Assembly (NCBI GenBank): GCA_947259605.1
Contig: CAMYMX010000298.1
Location: forward strand, 1 to 5,241
Direction: 5' to 3'
DNA from: an uncultured Polyangiaceae bacterium
GTDB taxonomy: Bacteria > Myxococcota_A > Polyangia > Polyangiales > Houyiibacteriaceae
Length of the DNA stretch: 5,241 nt
Shown: piece after piece, positions 4,990-5,241 of the stretch
Position numbering within the stretch: the stretch's first letter is position 1
Layout: each line of letters begins with the position of its first letter
Notes under the pieces: model-generated
The model's database searches: none
What the model was told of the DNA's origin: nothing
Seen by the model: only the letters and a program-made list of their open reading frames with translations
Made by a program: the position numbers and the translations under genes

Positions 4990-5241
4990 AACCAGGCGTG
5001 CTGCGAATCTCGGCATCGGCCGATTGGCCAAAGCCCTACGTGGGTGTTGGCGGCTCGATGCATGGGAACGAACCCTGCGGGGCGGAGGCAATTCGTCGGA
5101 TCGCAAGCGCCTTCGAAAGCGGAGAGGTCGAGCCCGCCAAGGGAACGATCTTCTTGGTCCATGCAAACCCTGAAGCGACCTTGCACAGGCGGCGTCACAC
5201 GGTGGGGGGACAAGACCTCAACCGCGTCTGGGATTTCGAAT
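4971..5241 (+). CDS. AstE/AspA-like zinc-dependent deacylase (succinylglutamate desuccinylase/aspartoacylase family), N-terminal part
   Basis: The first 90 residues of a protein cut by the window end. The zinc-site motif SMHGNEPCG (about residues 29-37, His and Glu as ligands) is followed by the beta-strand IFLVHANPEA and then by RRRHTVGGQDLNRVW. The DLNR segment supplies substrate-binding residues in this family. Members are M14-carboxypeptidase-like enzymes that hydrolyse the amide bond of N-acyl amino acids (succinylglutamate, acetylaspartate) or related conjugates; the further zinc His lies beyond the window. The GTG start at 4971 is well supported: an in-frame TGA at 4965-4967 blocks extension, and the next ATG falls inside the zinc motif. 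GAAGAG six bases upstream is a moderate ribosome site. The 19-base overlap with the ATP-grasp gene suggests translational coupling. The product may reverse or trim the amide made by the ligase (inference). Confidence 0.85.
   Translation, partial: MYIEELKPGVLRISASADWPKPYVGVGGSMHGNEPCGAEAIRRIASAFESGEVEPAKGTIFLVHANPEATLHRRRHTVGGQDLNRVWDFE

Overview
The window comes from a GC-rich bacterium (roughly 60% G+C by eye) with tightly packed genes and GTG starts. The gene content is a KshA-like Rieske oxygenase, a hemerythrin-like protein, a P450-type ferredoxin, a Tat-exported GMC dehydrogenase and a PGM1-like ATP-grasp ligase. This would suit an aerobic soil or environmental bacterium of the Myxococcota or related proteobacterial type. 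That placement is inference with low confidence; no rRNA or other phylogenetic marker is present. I see no mobile element, tRNA, rRNA, CRISPR array or long repeat, and no gene-free stretch above 300 bases.

Left block (1-967, + strand): the C-terminal third of a Rieske non-heme iron oxygenase related to 3-ketosteroid 9-alpha-hydroxylase (KshA) and cholesterol 7-desaturase. Its stop codon abuts the ATG of a small hemerythrin-like (HHE) protein. A single-cluster ferredoxin follows after 15 bases. The three look like one transcript for an O2-dependent hydroxylation: oxygenase, possible O2/iron-handling protein and electron carrier.

Middle block (994-3424, - strand): three genes transcribed right to left. 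They encode a 107-residue membrane-anchored coiled-coil protein, a Tat-signal protein of the gluconate 2-dehydrogenase subunit 3 family, and a GMC flavoprotein with a C-x5-C-x3-C-P motif of the kind that holds a [3Fe-4S] cluster in FAD-dependent sugar dehydrogenases. The genes are separated by 5 bases and then overlap by 4 (GTGA), so translational coupling is likely. The flavoprotein has no signal peptide of its own and probably reaches the periplasm by hitch-hiking on the Tat subunit. No cytochrome c subunit is encoded within this window. This block converges on the ferredoxin gene with a 26-base gap.

Right block (3439-end, + strand): divergent from the dehydrogenase operon, with only 14 bases between the annotated start codons. 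It encodes a 516-residue ATP-grasp amide ligase of the PGM1-related type (pheganomycin peptide ligase family). This overlaps by 19 bases the start of a zinc-dependent AstE/AspA-like deacylase, which is cut by the window end. A ligase that makes an amide bond coupled to an enzyme family that breaks amide bonds is the most suggestive part of the window. The 14-base gap holds a palindromic CTATAG centred exactly midway between ATGs on the two strands, and neither flanking gene has a visible Shine-Dalgarno. A shared bidirectional promoter giving leaderless transcripts is possible.
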